The notes under the pieces are model-generated. The model searched no databases. It was not told the DNA's origin and saw nothing but the letters and a program-made list of their open reading frames with translations. 64,000 bases of DNA, taken from assembly GCA_900291925.1 (NCBI GenBank), contig UWYS01000002.1, forward strand, positions 930,001 to 994,000, read 5' to 3'. The stretch comes from Thecaphora thlaspeos. Taxonomy: Eukaryota > Basidiomycota > Ustilaginomycetes > Urocystidales > Glomosporiaceae. Position 1 is the stretch's first letter; each line of letters begins with the position of its first letter. This document shows, one piece after another, positions 10,394-20,796 of this stretch. The translations under genes and the position numbers were made by a program.

Positions 10394-12679
10394 ATGGCGG
10401 CCTACAAAGGCCTCACGTTTGCCGAGACCCTAGAGGATCTCAGCAGTCGCTTCATCGTCAACCTGCCCGCCGACGAGCTCGCCAGCATCGAGCGCATCTG
10501 CTTCCAGGTCGAGCAGGGCCACTGGTTCTACGAGGACTTCCTGCGGCCGCTCAATCCGTCACTCCCGTCGCTTGGCCTGCGACGCTTCTCGTCGTACCTG
10601 CTGCACACGTCGTCGATCGCCGTGCCCCTGATCCAGCGCTACATCACCGGCGACGGCGGCCAGCAGGATCTTGAGGCGGCATTTGACGATTTCATGAAGT
10701 ACAAGACCCGGGTTCCCGTCTGCGGTGCGATCCTGCTGGCGCAGGACTGGAACAAGTGCCTGCTGGTTAAGGGATGGAAGTCCTCGGCTGCCTGGGGCTT
10801 CCCCAAAGGCAAAATCAACCAGGATGAACCGGAGCGCGACTGCGCCATCCGCGAGGTCCTCGAGGAGACGGGTTATGACTGTGAAGCGCTGCTGCCGCCG
10901 GACAGCGAAGACTACCTCGACCTCACGATGCGCGAGCAGAGGATCCGCCTCTACATCGTCCCCGGCGTCAGCGACCAGACGCGCTTCGAGGCGCAGACGC
11001 GCAAGGAGATCTCCAAGATCGCCTGGTTCAAGCTGAGCGACCTGCCGACCTGGAAGAAGAGCAAGGAGCCGCTGCCGGGCATGGGCGGCAAGTTCTACCT
11101 CATCTCGCCGTTCATCGGCAGGCTCAAACAGTGGATCCACGGCAATAAGCACACCCACCCCTGCAGACCGCTGTCGGCAACAATCGTCGATGGGACGGCC
11201 GCGCGCTCTGCTGCGGCCCCAGGCTTCCCCGATCTTAGTACTGCGACGATGTCTTCGCCGGCCATCGCCAGCGCAGCGGCAGCAGCGTCAACGGCTACAC
11301 CCACAATGGCGTCTAAGGTCACGTCGGCCGTGCCCGCCTTCCCGGACAGCAGCAGCCTGTTCCCGAGCTTTGCGGCGGACAGTAATGTTCAGCAGCAGAA
11401 GGCTGCACCGCTCCCTGCTCCTCCTACTAGCGAGAAGCTCAAGGCGCTGCTCGGCCTCAATACGGGAGCTTCCGAGCCGGAGGTGATGCCCGTCGGACCC
11501 CAGCCTTCTGCCGCCACTCCTGGCCTGAACGGCCTAGGTGCGAGGATGATCGAAGCGAGCGGCGACCCGCGTGGCAAGGAGCTGCTCGAACTCTTTCGAG
11601 GCTCAGGCGTAGTCCCGCCCCACGCAGATCCGCAGAGCGACGACCAACAGCAGAGGGCGACGGCTCTCCTGGCTGCGCTCAACGCCGGGGTCGGCGGCCA
11701 AGCCGGCTCCGGGAAAGGAGCGTCGTTCGGTGCGGTCCAAGGACTGCCCCCGGGTGGCAACAAGGCGCTCCTGGAGCTCCTCAACTCCCCGCTACCTGGC
11801 AGTCCGTCGGCGCAGCGTCAGGTGTCGCAGCCTTCCGAGTCGCCGCTCCCGGCTCCGCGACCGATGAAGACGATTCAGGCGGCCAAGCTGCTCAGCGTGA
11901 TCTCGCCCTCGTCTTCCACGTTCTTGGACCACAACCGGCAGTCGTCGCAGACCAGCTTCGGATCGGGAGGCGACTCGCCCGCCACTTCGGGCGGCGAGCA
12001 ACACGGACAGGGTCCACCGGGAGCGGCACCCGGCGGCGCGGACAATAACGTTTTTGCAGCTCTGATGGGCGCTTCTGCTTCCGGTCGAGGGTCGCAGGTC
12101 CAGGGCGTTGAACCACACCAGGACCACCCCCATCCCAACCCGACCTCGCCGCTCGCCCCGACGGGACAGGCGCAGACGCTCCTGTCGATGCTCTCGCCCG
12201 GCTCGTCGAACACGACCGCCCAGCCCTACCAGCACTCTCCCCAGGCCTCGCACGCCGGTCCACACCAGTCACCGCTCCCACCGCACTACTTCCCTGTCCC
12301 TGTCCCTCCGCCTCACCATCACCCGGGAGCGGGAGGCGTAGGCTTGCCGCTCGACGCATCGAACGCCGATCTAGCACGCCTAATGCACCAGGCTGCGATG
12401 CGAGACGGCAGTCCCGGCACGGCCAAAGGATCGTCGCAGAACGATCTGCTGGCCATCCTGACTGGCTCGATGGGACCCAGACCTCCCCAGCAGCAGCACG
12501 CGCTACCGCCGCATGCCTATCCGCAGCAACACATCCAACCGCAGCAGCAGTTTTACGATGGAATGATGCCACAGGGAATGGCGCCCTTCCCGCCGCCTGT
12601 GCCGTCGCACCATGCGCAATACCCGCCGCCGCATGGATGGCCGTTTGGTGGACCTAGCCTCGAGGGGCCTCAGAGGTAG
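10394..12679 (+). CDS. DCP2: mRNA-decapping enzyme subunit 2
   Basis: Single exon, 761 residues. It is the Nudix hydrolase that removes the m7GDP cap in 5'-3' mRNA decay, acting with Dcp1 in cytoplasmic P-bodies. The N-terminal regulatory domain (FAETLEDLSSRFIVNLP, about residues 8-100) precedes the catalytic domain, whose Nudix box runs GKINQDEPERDCAIREVLEETG with the expected REVLEETG glutamates. A box-B segment (FYLISPFIGRLKQWIHG) follows. The C-terminal 500 residues are low complexity (Pro, Gln, Ser, Ala) with at least seven leucine-rich short helices of the Edc3/Pdc1-binding type. The frame is open upstream to a CTGACAG that could be the acceptor of a 5'UTR intron; ATG 10394 matches the usual Dcp2 N-terminus. 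Confidence 0.96.
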   Translation: MAAYKGLTFAETLEDLSSRFIVNLPADELASIERICFQVEQGHWFYEDFLRPLNPSLPSLGLRRFSSYLLHTSSIAVPLIQRYITGDGGQQDLEAAFDDFMKYKTRVPVCGAILLAQDWNKCLLVKGWKSSAAWGFPKGKINQDEPERDCAIREVLEETGYDCEALLPPDSEDYLDLTMREQRIRLYIVPGVSDQTRFEAQTRKEISKIAWFKLSDLPTWKKSKEPLPGMGGKFYLISPFIGRLKQWIHGNKHTHPCRPLSATIVDGTAARSAAAPGFPDLSTATMSSPAIASAAAAASTATPTMASKVTSAVPAFPDSSSLFPSFAADSNVQQQKAAPLPAPPTSEKLKALLGLNTGASEPEVMPVGPQPSAATPGLNGLGARMIEASGDPRGKELLELFRGSGVVPPHADPQSDDQQQRATALLAALNAGVGGQAGSGKGASFGAVQGLPPGGNKALLELLNSPLPGSPSAQRQVSQPSESPLPAPRPMKTIQAAKLLSVISPSSSTFLDHNRQSSQTSFGSGGDSPATSGGEQHGQGPPGAAPGGADNNVFAALMGASASGRGSQVQGVEPHQDHPHPNPTSPLAPTGQAQTLLSMLSPGSSNTTAQPYQHSPQASHAGPHQSPLPPHYFPVPVPPPHHHPGAGGVGLPLDASNADLARLMHQAAMRDGSPGTAKGSSQNDLLAILTGSMGPRPPQQQHALPPHAYPQQHIQPQQQFYDGMMPQGMAPFPPPVPSHHAQYPPPHGWPFGGPSLEGPQR

Positions 12680-13020
12680 ATCGGCAAAACGGAGGAAATG
12701 CGACGGAGCGAGAGGCGGACATACGCACGCAATCGAGGGGTTGGACACTGACACATACTCTCTCTTCCTTCGACTCGATGATTTCGGCTCAAAGGCGCTG
12801 GTAGGTGGGGCTGGTGAACCTTGGTCTCTGAGCCTTCGTTGGCGCTGAGAGAGCGAGAAATAAAGGGCGAAGAGAGAGAGAGAGAGACGTATCGGTGACG
12901 AACACAATTATTTCTGCTGTGTTCGAATGCTGCGGTCTGAAGGCATTTGACGCGTGTCTGCTGTATGCTGTGCGCCGTGTGCTGCGTGCTTGTGGAAGTG
13001 AAGAGAGGGGGACGACCACG
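12680..13020. other. Convergent 3' region between DCP2 and the makorin gene
   Basis: No gene recognised. A short GA repeat lies near 12871-12887. It probably holds both polyadenylation regions. Confidence 0.6.
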
Positions 13021-15489
13021 CTAGTAGTCGTCGTAGCTACCATCGCCATACGAATCGTTACCTCCGTCGACGTCATAGTCTGCCCCATCGTCGTAGTCGT
13101 AACCCCCTCCATCGTCATAGTCCGCATATTCGCCGTCATTGTCATCATAGTGGTACTCGTCGGCTTCAACGGCATCAACGTATCCCGAAAACGCAGGCAC
13201 GTTGACATCGTCGTACTGCACCTCTGCCGCCTCTCCGTCATGAGGCCATGCCTCTGCCACCTGCACCGTCTCGCCATCGATGACATCGTCATCGTCTGGA
13301 GCTGCGAACGCTAGTCGGTCGGGATCGTACCATCCCACCTCACCCTCCACCTCTGCCTCTGGATCGACGTATTGTGCTAATGGACCAGCGGCTGCCTCCT
13401 CCGCCTCTGAAGCTCGGAAGGCCAGCTCGTACTCGGCGGGCATCTCGCCGTCCGAGTCTAGACCGAGGCTCTGTCGCGCGGCTTCCAGCAGGTCGGCCAT
13501 GAACTCTTCTCGCTCCGTGTGGCCACTGCTTCCCCGTCGTTCCACGTCGCCGCCACTGTCGATCTCGGAGCGCGAGGGCGGCTGCGAGTCTTGATCGTAT
13601 TCCTCCCATCGTTCCATCGCTGCTGCATACTCGGCATTGCCGAGGAAGCGGGCCTGATGGTCTTGAATAGCCCAGATCCGCTCTTCGAAGCTCGACGAGG
13701 GAGACGGTGCCCTGGAGCGCCAGGTGCGGGGAGGCGCGGTCTGGCAGCCCCTGCCTTCGACGGTGGCGACACCGGAGCGGAGAGAGCGATCGGCAACATC
13801 ATCGCTCTCGTCGTCCGAGGTATTGGAACGGCCGTGGTCCTCCCAGGCGGCGCGCGCGTTACGGTCGAAGCCGTGCACCTCGCCGTCGTCGTCTTCATCC
13901 AGGTCGGCCCGCGCGTAGCCCTCCTCGAATGCTCGGCGCAGACCAAAAACGTCATTCGAATACTCGAGCTCGTCGTCGTCGTCGTCGTCGTCGTCGATGC
14001 CATCTGCCTCCTCTGGGTCATCTTGCTGGTCGAAATAGTTTTCGTCGTCATCGTCGTCGTCTTCGACATCCTGCGCGTCGAGCCTCGCCCGTATCGGGCC
14101 GCTGCCTGCGTGAGGGTCGATGTCCTGCATCGCCACGTTGCCGCTGTCCCAGACCTGACCGAAACCGAATTGACCCAGCGAGCCGCCGCCCAGGCCCCAT
14201 ACGTCGTCGCCGTCGTAAAAATCATCCCAGCCCGAGTCTAGATCGAAATCCTCTTCATCGTCCTCCTGGAAGCTCTGCAGCATGCCGAGGACGCTCTGAA
14301 TGCCGCCTCGGATCGTGTCAAGCCCGCCCTCCATGAGCTCGTCTAGTGTATACGCTGTGAGCCGCTCGGCTCTCTCGTCGTCGCCAAAGCGCGGGCGGTT
14401 CCTGCGGCCGCGAGGGCGGCGGAGCATCTCGGCGGCGCCGCAATTGAACAGGTAGCGGTCGTCTTGCGACGTTAGCTGGTGGGCGTAGTGGCAGTCGTCG
14501 CCGAAAGGGCAAAAGGGACCCTGCAGGCCGACCTTGCTCTTCTCAAAGTGCCTGCAGAGTAGCTTGGCGAGGCGCTCCTTGTAGAGCTCGATGGTGAGCT
14601 TCTTGCACTCGCCGCGCTGCGGGTGCGACGAGGGCGTGACAAAGTGGCTCTGCGTCCGGCAGGCGGGACACTGCTTGGTGACGCCCGAGTCGCGCAGCTC
14701 GTCGTTGCGGCGCTGGGCCGAGCGCCACTTGCGCAAGCAGACCATGCAGAAGACGTGGTCGCAGTTCTCGAGGAGGCCGTAGAGAACGGGAACGTCCATG
14801 CAGATGCCGCAGGTGTCGGGCTCTTCCTGATAGCTGACAGTGAGCGTCACCGGTAGGATTGCGAGGTCGAAGTGGTGAGGTGTGCTGCCGCTGCCGCCGC
14901 TGCTGCCGCTTGACGATGCCATCGCATTGTGCTCGCCGTAGTCGTATGCGATGGCATCGGTGGTGGCGGCTGCGGTGCTTTGGCTGCCGGGGATGAAGGT
15001 GCGAGCGGCGGAAGAGAGGCTAGTTCGCCTAGCACTCGTCTGTTGCGAGCTGCGTCGAGATGCGACGATGTGTTGATCGTGTGAGAACCAGCACTGCTGT
15101 CCGCGGTGGCAATAGCCGACCAGATGCCATCTGCAGGGGACGGGGCTCTTTGCCTGATCCTGGGTAGATGCGCTAGCGCCTTCGGTGGACGAAAGAAGTG
15201 GGTTCGAGGTCTGCTCGGCGGTGAATTGAGGGGCTGTGTCTACAGAACTTGCGTGGAGGAAGCGACAGTCCTGCTTGAGGCAACCGGTGGGCGTATTGAA
15301 GTAGCGGCAGACGGGGCGAGGACGCTCGTCGTTGCTGGCGGCTGCGGCGAGAGACGAAGGCGACATCACGGTGCTGCGATCCGCCGATGCTGCTGCGCTT
15401 GATGCGGTGGCCGATGGCGTATCGGCGCTTACGACGGCCGGATTGCCAGCTGCCGCGGCAGATGAAGTGGTGGCTGGAGTTGGCGTCAT
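13021..15489 (-). CDS. Makorin-type RING/CCCH E3 ubiquitin ligase with long acidic tail
   Basis: Single exon, 822 residues from the ATG at 15489. Domain order is that of makorins: CCCH finger 1 (about 61-79), CCCH finger 2 (about 119-137), RING (CGIC...CDHVFCMVC...CPAC, about 227-278), then a further CCCH finger (about 312-337). Makorins are RNA-binding E3 ligases. The rest, about 480 residues, is a disordered, very acidic tail with runs of Asp, ending in Tyr/Asp/Gly-rich segments (YADYDDGGGYDYDD). Such a tail is not part of the classical family. The frame stays open upstream, with an in-frame ATG at 16014 that would add 175 residues of leader-like sequence; 15489 is preferred. The gene is divergent from NOG2. 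Confidence 0.9.
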   Translation of the reverse strand: MTPTPATTSSAAAAGNPAVVSADTPSATASSAAASADRSTVMSPSSLAAAASNDERPRPVCRYFNTPTGCLKQDCRFLHASSVDTAPQFTAEQTSNPLLSSTEGASASTQDQAKSPVPCRWHLVGYCHRGQQCWFSHDQHIVASRRSSQQTSARRTSLSSAARTFIPGSQSTAAATTDAIAYDYGEHNAMASSSGSSGGSGSTPHHFDLAILPVTLTVSYQEEPDTCGICMDVPVLYGLLENCDHVFCMVCLRKWRSAQRRNDELRDSGVTKQCPACRTQSHFVTPSSHPQRGECKKLTIELYKERLAKLLCRHFEKSKVGLQGPFCPFGDDCHYAHQLTSQDDRYLFNCGAAEMLRRPRGRRNRPRFGDDERAERLTAYTLDELMEGGLDTIRGGIQSVLGMLQSFQEDDEEDFDLDSGWDDFYDGDDVWGLGGGSLGQFGFGQVWDSGNVAMQDIDPHAGSGPIRARLDAQDVEDDDDDDENYFDQQDDPEEADGIDDDDDDDDELEYSNDVFGLRRAFEEGYARADLDEDDDGEVHGFDRNARAAWEDHGRSNTSDDESDDVADRSLRSGVATVEGRGCQTAPPRTWRSRAPSPSSSFEERIWAIQDHQARFLGNAEYAAAMERWEEYDQDSQPPSRSEIDSGGDVERRGSSGHTEREEFMADLLEAARQSLGLDSDGEMPAEYELAFRASEAEEAAAGPLAQYVDPEAEVEGEVGWYDPDRLAFAAPDDDDVIDGETVQVAEAWPHDGEAAEVQYDDVNVPAFSGYVDAVEADEYHYDDNDGEYADYDDGGGYDYDDGADYDVDGGNDSYGDGSYDDY

Positions 15490-16566
15490 TGGTGCAGCGA
15501 GGGTTTTTCGGCTGCGGCGAAGAGCATCGGTAGGACGCTCGCGACCAAAGCGATCAAGAGACCGCGGAGAGAGAAAGATTGCGTTGAACGGGGTAGAAGT
15601 GTGACGCGGCGGCGGCGGCGGTGGTGGTGGTAGTGGGGAGGCTTCGACGAGGGACGAGTGACAAAGGGAGCGAGGTGCGCGAAGGGAGCTCGGCTCCTCC
15701 CCGGGCTGGCTCTTTCCGTCTAGCTCGCGACAAAGCCAAGCTAGCCAAGCTAGACTTGCTGGACTCGACCGAAGTAGTGGTGAAAGAGAGCATACATCAC
15801 AAGAGCACATCACCAACCTATGTATCACCACGGCTCGGAAGGCATCCGTAGCCAGCGCGGCAACGGGAGGGGCGCGGCGTAGCCAGGGCCAGGGTGGGGG
15901 CCGTGCGTGCACAGGCACGGCTAAGGGCCGCACCCCGTTCCAAGCCTCGGGACATGGAGGCTCACGCCAGGCGGCCGGCATGCGGATTTTCGACCTGGCG
16001 GAAGCGCGAGCCATACCGGCCGGGAGGCCGCCGGCCAAACCGCAGCGGCAGATAGAAGCAGGTGCGAGGCTCTAGGGGCCGGATGCTGGCGCAGGGGCAC
16101 ACAAAAAGAAAAAGAAAAAGTTTCCCGCCTGGTCAGGGACGCAGCGCCTTCCTTCTTTCTCGTGGCCGCCCGCCCGCGCCGGACAAATTTGGCGTGAAAT
16201 TTTTCCCACCCTCCCTGCCTCTCTCCTTCACCTCTCTGCCACCCACCTTGGTCACCCGTCTCTCCTCCCTGCCTCCCTGCCTCCCTGCCTCCCTGCCTCC
16301 CTGCCTCCCTGCCTCTCCTCATCTCCCACCCTCGCCACGATCTAAATTATTAGATCTGGTGTCGCCTTCATCCTTCTCCTCCTCCTCATCCATTATATCA
16401 GCTGCGCCTCCATCCGTCCTTCTCTTGGATCACTCGCAGCCCCTACCCGTCGCAGCCAGATCGAAGGATCAGCTGTACCGTGGACCACCGCACCCGTATA
16501 CCCCCTCCCTTTTTTCTTGCTACGACCCTTTCCCGACCACATACGCACACATTCACATAGCCCATC
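15490..16566. other. Shared divergent promoter, makorin / NOG2
   Basis: About 1.1 kb between two divergent starts. It contains an 8-bp tandem repeat and pyrimidine-rich stretches next to the NOG2 ATG. No further gene is supported. Confidence 0.6.
16263..16313 (+). repeat. CTCCCTGC 8-bp tandem array
   Basis: About six near-perfect copies of an 8-bp unit (CCTCCCTG phase), roughly 250-300 bp upstream of the NOG2 start. Confidence 0.9.
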
Positions 16567-19382
16567 ATGGTTGTCGTCAAGAAGGGAGCCAGCTCCGCCA
16601 AGGCGAGAACCTCGAACGGCATGAAGCGCGTCAAGTGAGTCCTCGTTTCAGCTTCCTCTTCCATAGAGCGGCGCAGCGCAGCGTGTGGCAACATGGGTTT
16701 CTTTCTGACCATTCCGACCCCATTGGTGCCCTTTCCTTTGTACGCTGCAGGGGCGAGAACTTCTACCGCGATGCTAAACAGGCCAAGACGGTCAAGATGC
16801 TGTCGCGCGATGGCATCGCCTCCAAGGCCATCCGCGACAAGAACGGCAAGGTCATCCAGGCTCAGGAGTTTCAGAGCAGCGAGGCCAAGCCCGGCCGTGT
16901 CCAGCATGACAAGCGCTGGTTCGGCAACACGCGCGTCATCTCCCAGGACGCCCTCGACCACTTCCGTACCTCGCTCGGCTCGCGCGTTAACGATCCATAC
17001 AGCGTCCTCCTGCGCCGGAACAAGCTCCCAATGTCGCTCATTCAGGACCCGACAAAGTGCAAGGCTCCCTCGCTCACCGCGCTCGAGCCCTTCTCGGACA
17101 CATTCGGCCCCGGTGCACAGAGAAAAAAGCCGAGGCTTGACGGCAGCATGGCCTCGTTCGCCGAGCTTGCCGCCACCAGCGAGGCGATGGGCAAGGAGGC
17201 CGACGAAAGGAAGGCCGCCGCTGAGGCCAAGCTCGCCGGAGTCGGCCTCGTGCCGGACGACTACGAGATCGGCTCCGGGATCGCCTCCTCGTCGGCGCAG
17301 CAGGGCGATGAGCCCTACATGATCCCCGTTACGCGCGGCCGGTCCGAGCCCATCTACAGCAAGGGCCAGTCGAGGCGCATCTGGGGAGAGCTCTACAAGG
17401 TCATCGACAGCTCCGACGTCGTCATCCACGTCCTCGACGCTCGCGACCCGCTCGGCACCCGCTGCCGTAGCGTTGAAAAGCACATTCGCGAGGAGAAGCC
17501 GCACAAGCACCTCGTCTTCCTCCTCAATAAGGTCGACCTCGTCCCCACCTGGGTCACTGTGAGTACATTGCATCTGGCCGCTGCCCTTGTCTGTTCTGTC
17601 TCGTCCCCTGTGCCCTTGCCTTCCTCTCCCTCCCCAACAACGGCCTCCCTCGGGTCCCACAATCATGTCAAGTCACTCGCCTCCAGCTTCATGGACCATA
17701 CACCATGGCGTACAAGACTGTTACGAATGTGGAAGAAGAACGGCCCCGACATGATCTCCCTCTCATCTTGCCGACCAGTCCACTCCTGCCCGCGGGAGGG
17801 TTCTGCAACGCAACCACCTCCTTCGCCTCCACCCGCCATTGGAGGCAAGGCTGGCGGGAGGGCCTGGAGCGTCGGGCGCTGGCGTTTCGAATGAGTTGAG
17901 TTTTCGAGGCTGCCGGAAGCCGTCCTCGGATGGGCCGCCGGCGTCCGCCTCGAGCTCGTAGTTTTGGAACGAACATTCCTTCCCTCTGCTCGCTCGCTCG
18001 CTTCCTCCGTTTCCTATTTGCTATCACTCGCGCAACGATGAACCGCCGAACGAGATGAGCGGTGGGACTGACCTCGAACAAACCTTGCACATCCTCTCTC
18101 GGGACTGCAATCAATGATCGCAAACGATCAGGCTCGATGGGTCAAGATCCTCTCCAAGGAGTATCCCACGCTCGCTTTCCACGCCTCAATCAACAACTCG
18201 TTTGGCAAGGGCTCCGTCATTCAGCTTCTGCGCCAGTTTAGCGTGCTGCACTCAGACAAGAAGCAGATCAGCGTCGGTTTCGTCGGCTATCCCAACACGG
18301 GCAAGAGCTCGATCATCAATACGCTCAAGAAAAAGAAGGTTTGCACCGTCGCACCCATCCCCGGCGAGACCAAGGTGTGGCAGTACATCACCCTGATGCG
18401 CCGCATCTACTTGATCGACTGCCCCGGTATCGTACCTGTGAGCGCGCGCGATTCGGAGACGGGTACCGTGCTCAAGGGCGTTGTCCGCGTCGAGAATCTG
18501 GAGACGCCGTCGGAGCACATTCCGGCGCTGATCTCGCGTGTCAAGCCCGAGTACATCAAGCGCACTTACAACTTACAGAAGTGGGACAATGTCGAGGACT
18601 TCCTCGGCCAGCTCGCCAAGCGCGGTGGCAAGCTGCTCAAGGGAGGCGAGCCGGACTATGAGACATGCGCCAAGATGGTGCTCAACGACTGGATCCGAGG
18701 CAAGATTCCCTTCTTTGTCGCACCGCCGCTACCCGCCGGCCAGGCCGAGGCCGAGGCCAAGGGCAAGGGCAAAGAGAAGGCTGTGGAGGTCGATGCGGCC
18801 GTCGAGGCTGAGGCCGAGGAGCTCGAAAAGACCGTCCGCAAGAAGACGGTCAAGGGCGTCGAGCAGCCGCTCGCCCAGATCGCCGTGGTCACCAAGTTCA
18901 TCAAGGAGGACATCAACGGCGGCGTCCCCGAGGATTTTCAGATGGAGCGTGACCAGGATGACGAGGCGCCCGAGCCCGCCGTCGGCGAGGACGAAAACGT
19001 CTTCGAGGATGCCGAGGACGCGCTCGAGGAGCTCGGATGGGACGACATCTTCAAAGGTGGCGAAGATGCTGCCGCTGCCGACGAGGATGAGAATAAGGAT
19101 GAGAATGAGGAAGCCTCGCCCGCTGCCGCTGGCAAGAGGCGTGTCGTTGCCGACGAGGGCGACGACGAGGAAGCGAACAACAAGCGCCAGAAGGCCGCAC
19201 GCATGACAACGAGCAAGAAGAAGGCCGAGAATTACTACACCCACGCCAACATCAAGAACAAGAGCCGACGGCCCAAGCCCGGCGGCGCCGAGGTGCTGGC
19301 CAAGGCCAAGGAGCGCGGGCCCAAGGTCGGCGCCAACGGCAAGGGCGGCCGAGGCGGTACCGGCAAGAACAGGAATAAGTAG
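16567..19382 (+). CDS. NOG2: Nucleolar GTP-binding protein 2 (Nog2/Nug2/GNL2)
   Basis: Three exons: 16567-16634, 16751-17558 and 18132-19382; 708 residues. It is a circularly permuted GTPase acting in late nuclear pre-60S ribosome maturation. The N-terminus is basic ([23 protein letters not shown]) and followed by the Nog2-specific ENFYRD and [12 protein letters not shown] segments. GTPase motifs appear in permuted order: NKVD (G4) at the end of exon 2, then GYPNTGKSS (G1, about residue 343) and DCPG (G3, about residue 388) in exon 3. The tail is acidic then Lys-rich, as expected of a nucleolar protein. Joining WVT to [19 protein letters not shown] restores the conserved core. Intron 1 is 116 bp; intron 2 is 573 bp, much longer than other introns here. 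Confidence 0.96.
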
Positions 19383-20796
19383 CGGCTGGTGCCGCCATGC
19401 TATCTTCCCTCTTGCTCTTTGTACTGCGTCGCAAATCTTACGCCCACTTCTGCCAATCGTCTCCCGTCCTCGTTCTCGTAGCATAGCTCCCTTCTGTCAT
19501 CCTCGTCACCCTGTACCTGTTGTCTGCCAGCCACCCTCTTCGCATCCTGTATTTGTATTTCTAGACATGGCAAATTAGCATCAACTGGATTCTTTCGCTC
19601 AGCTGCTTGGCCTGCCTGATGCCACGATCACTGCTCTGCTTTCTTGTTAGCTGCTGCTGATGGCCGTTTTAACGAACGGGAAGGCGATGTACGATGTAGG
19701 AGTACGGTTCAGAGCAGAGCTGCAACAGATCACAGAGCAGGGGCAGGTGGTCATCAATAGACCCGGCATGCACTGTTGCGCCTGTCCCTTCGACAACACT
19801 AGCATCGACGAAGGCAGTCCATCACCCACGAACAGCATGACGAAAGAAACAGCACCATATTTTCTCCCAAAAGCAACGAGTCCACGACAACATATATCAA
19901 AACCATCACGTCAAGCGATCACCCAACTCAGCCAACAAGACCGAGGTCCCAACGATGTTGCCGACGACCCGACGTTCCGCCTAATAATGAGCGTACTGGA
20001 CGAGTCAACGACTACCGCAAAGGACTAATCCCGTAGGGTCAGGAAGGCGAAGACGACAAGACGTCGAAGGAGACGATATCAAGAAATAGAAAAATTCGGA
20101 TCAACTCCCATATGGATCCTTCCCAAATTATGGTTCAAAATGGTAAACTGATGGCGATGGCGAGAAGGTGACGATGAGGATGAAATAGAGTGAAGAAAGT
20201 GTAAGGACTAAGGACGAAGGACGGGAGTGGAGTGATGTCGAAGGTGAATGGATGGCGGATGACTTACAGGCAATTTTGAAGTTCCTTGAGTCGGAAAGGA
20301 GGGAGCGCGTGAGTGGAATGAGGGGAGTTGGCAGGGCGGCGTGAGGGTTATATACTCTCGGCGCGGCTAGCCGTGGCGCACTCCCCCATGCGCTTGCCAG
20401 CGAGCCGGCTGGCTGCTGCCCTGCGGCTTTCGAGCCCCAGGGCCATGACGCAAAAATCGCAAAAAGGACAGCGTTTGGAAATAAAGGGGGTTCGCCAAAG
20501 CGCAGACGACTTTGGCAGGTCCGTTTCGCAGTTCTTCGCGTCGTTTCGTCTGGGCCGTGCAACGGCGTCAAGCGCTTGCTCGACTCCGCCTTGTGATCCA
20601 CACCCCGTCATCTCCGACCATCGTGATTTGACAGCCATCGCCGAATCCAAGCTTTTCTCGTCGCCACCCCGCAGCTCGTAACCCTCGCCGCGTCCGTTTG
20701 GTCGACTTCGCCCAGAGTATCTCTAGCCGCCCAGTCGACCGCGGCGGAGGCGGTCCCGCGAGATACCCCCGAACTAAGGTGCGGACCGCTCCTTCG
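19383..20796. other. Intergenic with a strong minus-strand TATA box
   Basis: No recognised protein. The plus-strand frame at 19660-20028 has no recognisable domain. The minus strand below about 20348 looks like a transcription unit (TATA box, then a GTAAGT donor near 20270) but carries only short frames. Confidence 0.45.
20348..20354 (-). promoter_or_regulatory. TATA box (TATATAA) on the minus strand
   Basis: TATATAA is preceded upstream (about 20440-20450, minus strand) by a TGCGTCA word and followed downstream by a pyrimidine-rich leader with a GTAAGT splice donor. This is the best-formed TATA element in the window, yet it faces no recognised coding gene. Confidence 0.4.

Noticed and set aside
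13966..14002. GTC trinucleotide repeat as a stand-alone microsatellite
   Set aside because: It is the codon run for the Asp tract of the makorin tail.
15490..16038. N-terminal extension of the makorin from upstream in-frame starts
   Set aside because: The translated extension looks like leader sequence (Pro/Arg/Leu-rich, no domain); the ATG at 15489 is a better start.
19660..20028. 122-codon plus-strand frame between NOG2 and the sirtuin
   Set aside because: No recognisable motif, and it lies opposite the possible TATA-driven minus-strand unit; not supported as a gene.
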